64,000 nt of DNA from Rhizobium sp. Leaf262. GTDB lineage: Bacteria > Pseudomonadota > Alphaproteobacteria > Rhizobiales > Rhizobiaceae. The translations under genes were made by a program, and so were the position numbers. Below are positions 61,680 to 64,000 of the stretch, one piece after another; position 1 is the first letter of the stretch; each line of letters starts with the position of its first letter. The notes under the pieces were generated by a model. The model saw only the letters and a list, made by a program, of their open reading frames with translations. It did not search any database and was not told the origin of the DNA. The stretch is taken from the NCBI RefSeq assembly GCF_001422245.1, contig NZ_LMMM01000003.1, positions 124,001-188,000 of the forward strand, in the 5' to 3' direction.

Positions 61680-62480
61680 CTAGACCAGCGTCTGCAACAA
61701 TTGCGCACCATTGGGCGCATTGACCTTGCCGCCGGTGATGAAGAAGGCGAAGACATCGCGCGCCGTCTCCGCCGCTTTGCGATCCGGCGCGATCAATGGC
61801 AGGTCATCCGGCACGCCGCCGCCCGCATAGGTCTGAAGGCGTTTGCCCCAGCCCTTAACGTCTTTTTCGGGATAGCAGGTCTCGATATCGTCCTCGCCCT
61901 TTTGCAGGCGGCAATAGACGAAATCCGCGGTCACATCCGGCAACATCGGGTAGTCGTAATGATCTGCGCAGACCACGGCAACCTTATGCTTGGCCAGTAG
62001 CTCGATAAACTCGGGCACCTGAAAACTGGGATTGCGGACTTCAACGACATGCTGAAGTGTCAACCCATCCTGCTTCTCCGGCAGAAGCGCCAGGAAGGCG
62101 GCAAAGTCATCCGGCTCGAATTTCTTCGTCGGCGCAAACTGCCAGAGGATCGGACCGAGATGATCGCCAAGCTCTGTCAGTCCCTGCGTCAGGAACTTGG
62201 TCATCGATTCACCGGCCTCGGCCAGCACTTTGCGATTGGTCACGAAGCGGCTGGCCTTCAGCGAAAAGACGAAACCTTCAGGCACTTCCGATGCCCATTT
62301 GGCAAAGGTCTCTGGCTTCTGGCTACCATAATAGGTGCCGTTGACTTCGATGGCTTTGAGCAGGCTGCTGGCATGTTCCAGCTGGCGTCGCTTCGGCAGT
62401 TTGTCAGGATAAAATGTGCCTTCCCATGGCTCGAAGGTCCAGCCGCCAATGCCGGTGCGGATCGTGCCTGTCTTGCTCAT
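61680..62480 (-). CDS. DUF72 (YecE-like) protein
   Basis: 266 residues with a GGGAGG site. TIM-barrel family beginning IRTGIGGWTFEPWEGTFYP and containing VNGTYYGSQKPETFAKWA, ILWQFAPTKKF and VEVRNPSF, all DUF72 marks. Function is unknown, although YecE relatives are often linked to DNA repair or Fe-S context by neighbourhood. It follows uvrA on the same strand. Confidence 0.88.
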   Translation of the reverse strand: MSKTGTIRTGIGGWTFEPWEGTFYPDKLPKRRQLEHASSLLKAIEVNGTYYGSQKPETFAKWASEVPEGFVFSLKASRFVTNRKVLAEAGESMTKFLTQGLTELGDHLGPILWQFAPTKKFEPDDFAAFLALLPEKQDGLTLQHVVEVRNPSFQVPEFIELLAKHKVAVVCADHYDYPMLPDVTADFVYCRLQKGEDDIETCYPEKDVKGWGKRLQTYAGGGVPDDLPLIAPDRKAAETARDVFAFFITGGKVNAPNGAQLLQTLV

Positions 62481-62524
62481 TCTAGCCTCCCGTCTACGTC
62501 GCTATTATATGTTAGTCTGGTCGA

Positions 62525-64000
<1,476 letters not shown>

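Overview
The window is an ordinary alphaproteobacterial chromosome segment of the Rhizobiaceae type (Agrobacterium/Rhizobium relatives). This rests on gene content and style: a full fixNOQP-fixGHIS set with FNR/FixK boxes, RNase E with a large acidic insert, a DksA with a decayed zinc finger, DUF1127 mini-proteins, a long His-rich tail on ZnuC, and the short GC-rich hairpin repeats common in rhizobial genomes. No database search was run, so the genus is an inference. Most of the window is vertically inherited housekeeping sequence; the one clearly mobile segment is a 1.5 kb insertion in dusA near 59.2-60.7 kb.

Layout. 0-5 kb: end of folK, an exported protein, the ycjF-ycjX pair, a SixA-type phosphatase and dksA. 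5-15 kb: an inverted-repeat element, rne with a long leader, then cell-wall genes (AMIN amidase, PBP1A), prfB with a programmed +1 frameshift and an isochorismatase-like hydrolase. 14.8-19.6 kb: nadK, a PhzF-like protein, several very small genes including two DUF1127 proteins, and tRNA-Leu(UAG). 19.8-30 kb: tig, a beta-barrel-like exported protein, sthA, a DUF1003 protein, an LTA-synthase-like sulfatase, nadE, a TolB-like propeller protein, a 55-residue membrane protein and an OsmC protein. 30-38.4 kb: a leftward operon of an FdhF/YdeP molybdoenzyme, a small protein and a peptide-deformylase-like protein lacking metal ligands; mgtE; a MerR regulator with its own palindrome; two membrane proteins; cobU.

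38.4-47.2 kb is the microaerobic respiration module: ccoNOQP encodes the cbb3 oxidase, and ccoGHIS its assembly and copper-supply factors. Each half has its own FNR-type box, and a divergent SRPBCC gene lies between the halves. 47.3-54.4 kb: gnd, a LacI regulator divergent from a GH2 beta-mannosidase with a LacI-type operator between them, an aldo/keto reductase and an RcnB-like protein. 54.5-57.8 kb is the zinc uptake system: znuA divergent from znuC-znuB-zur. 57.8-64 kb: gamma carbonic anhydrase, FAH-family protein, dusA with its insertion, a DUF72 protein and the 3' part of uvrA.

The most unusual feature is the dusA insertion. The native first codons of dusA survive as a stub at 59145-59222. 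A 15-bp core recurs exactly 1500 bases later inside the intact dusA, whose first codons differ from the stub at synonymous positions. Nine direct copies of TGGTGCA(G/A) flank the two cargo genes. One cargo protein carries an R-N-x3-H motif of the HEPN ribonuclease type; the other looks like a small winged-helix protein. No integrase is present, so this looks like a non-autonomous, dusA-targeting mini-island, possibly with a toxin or defence cargo.
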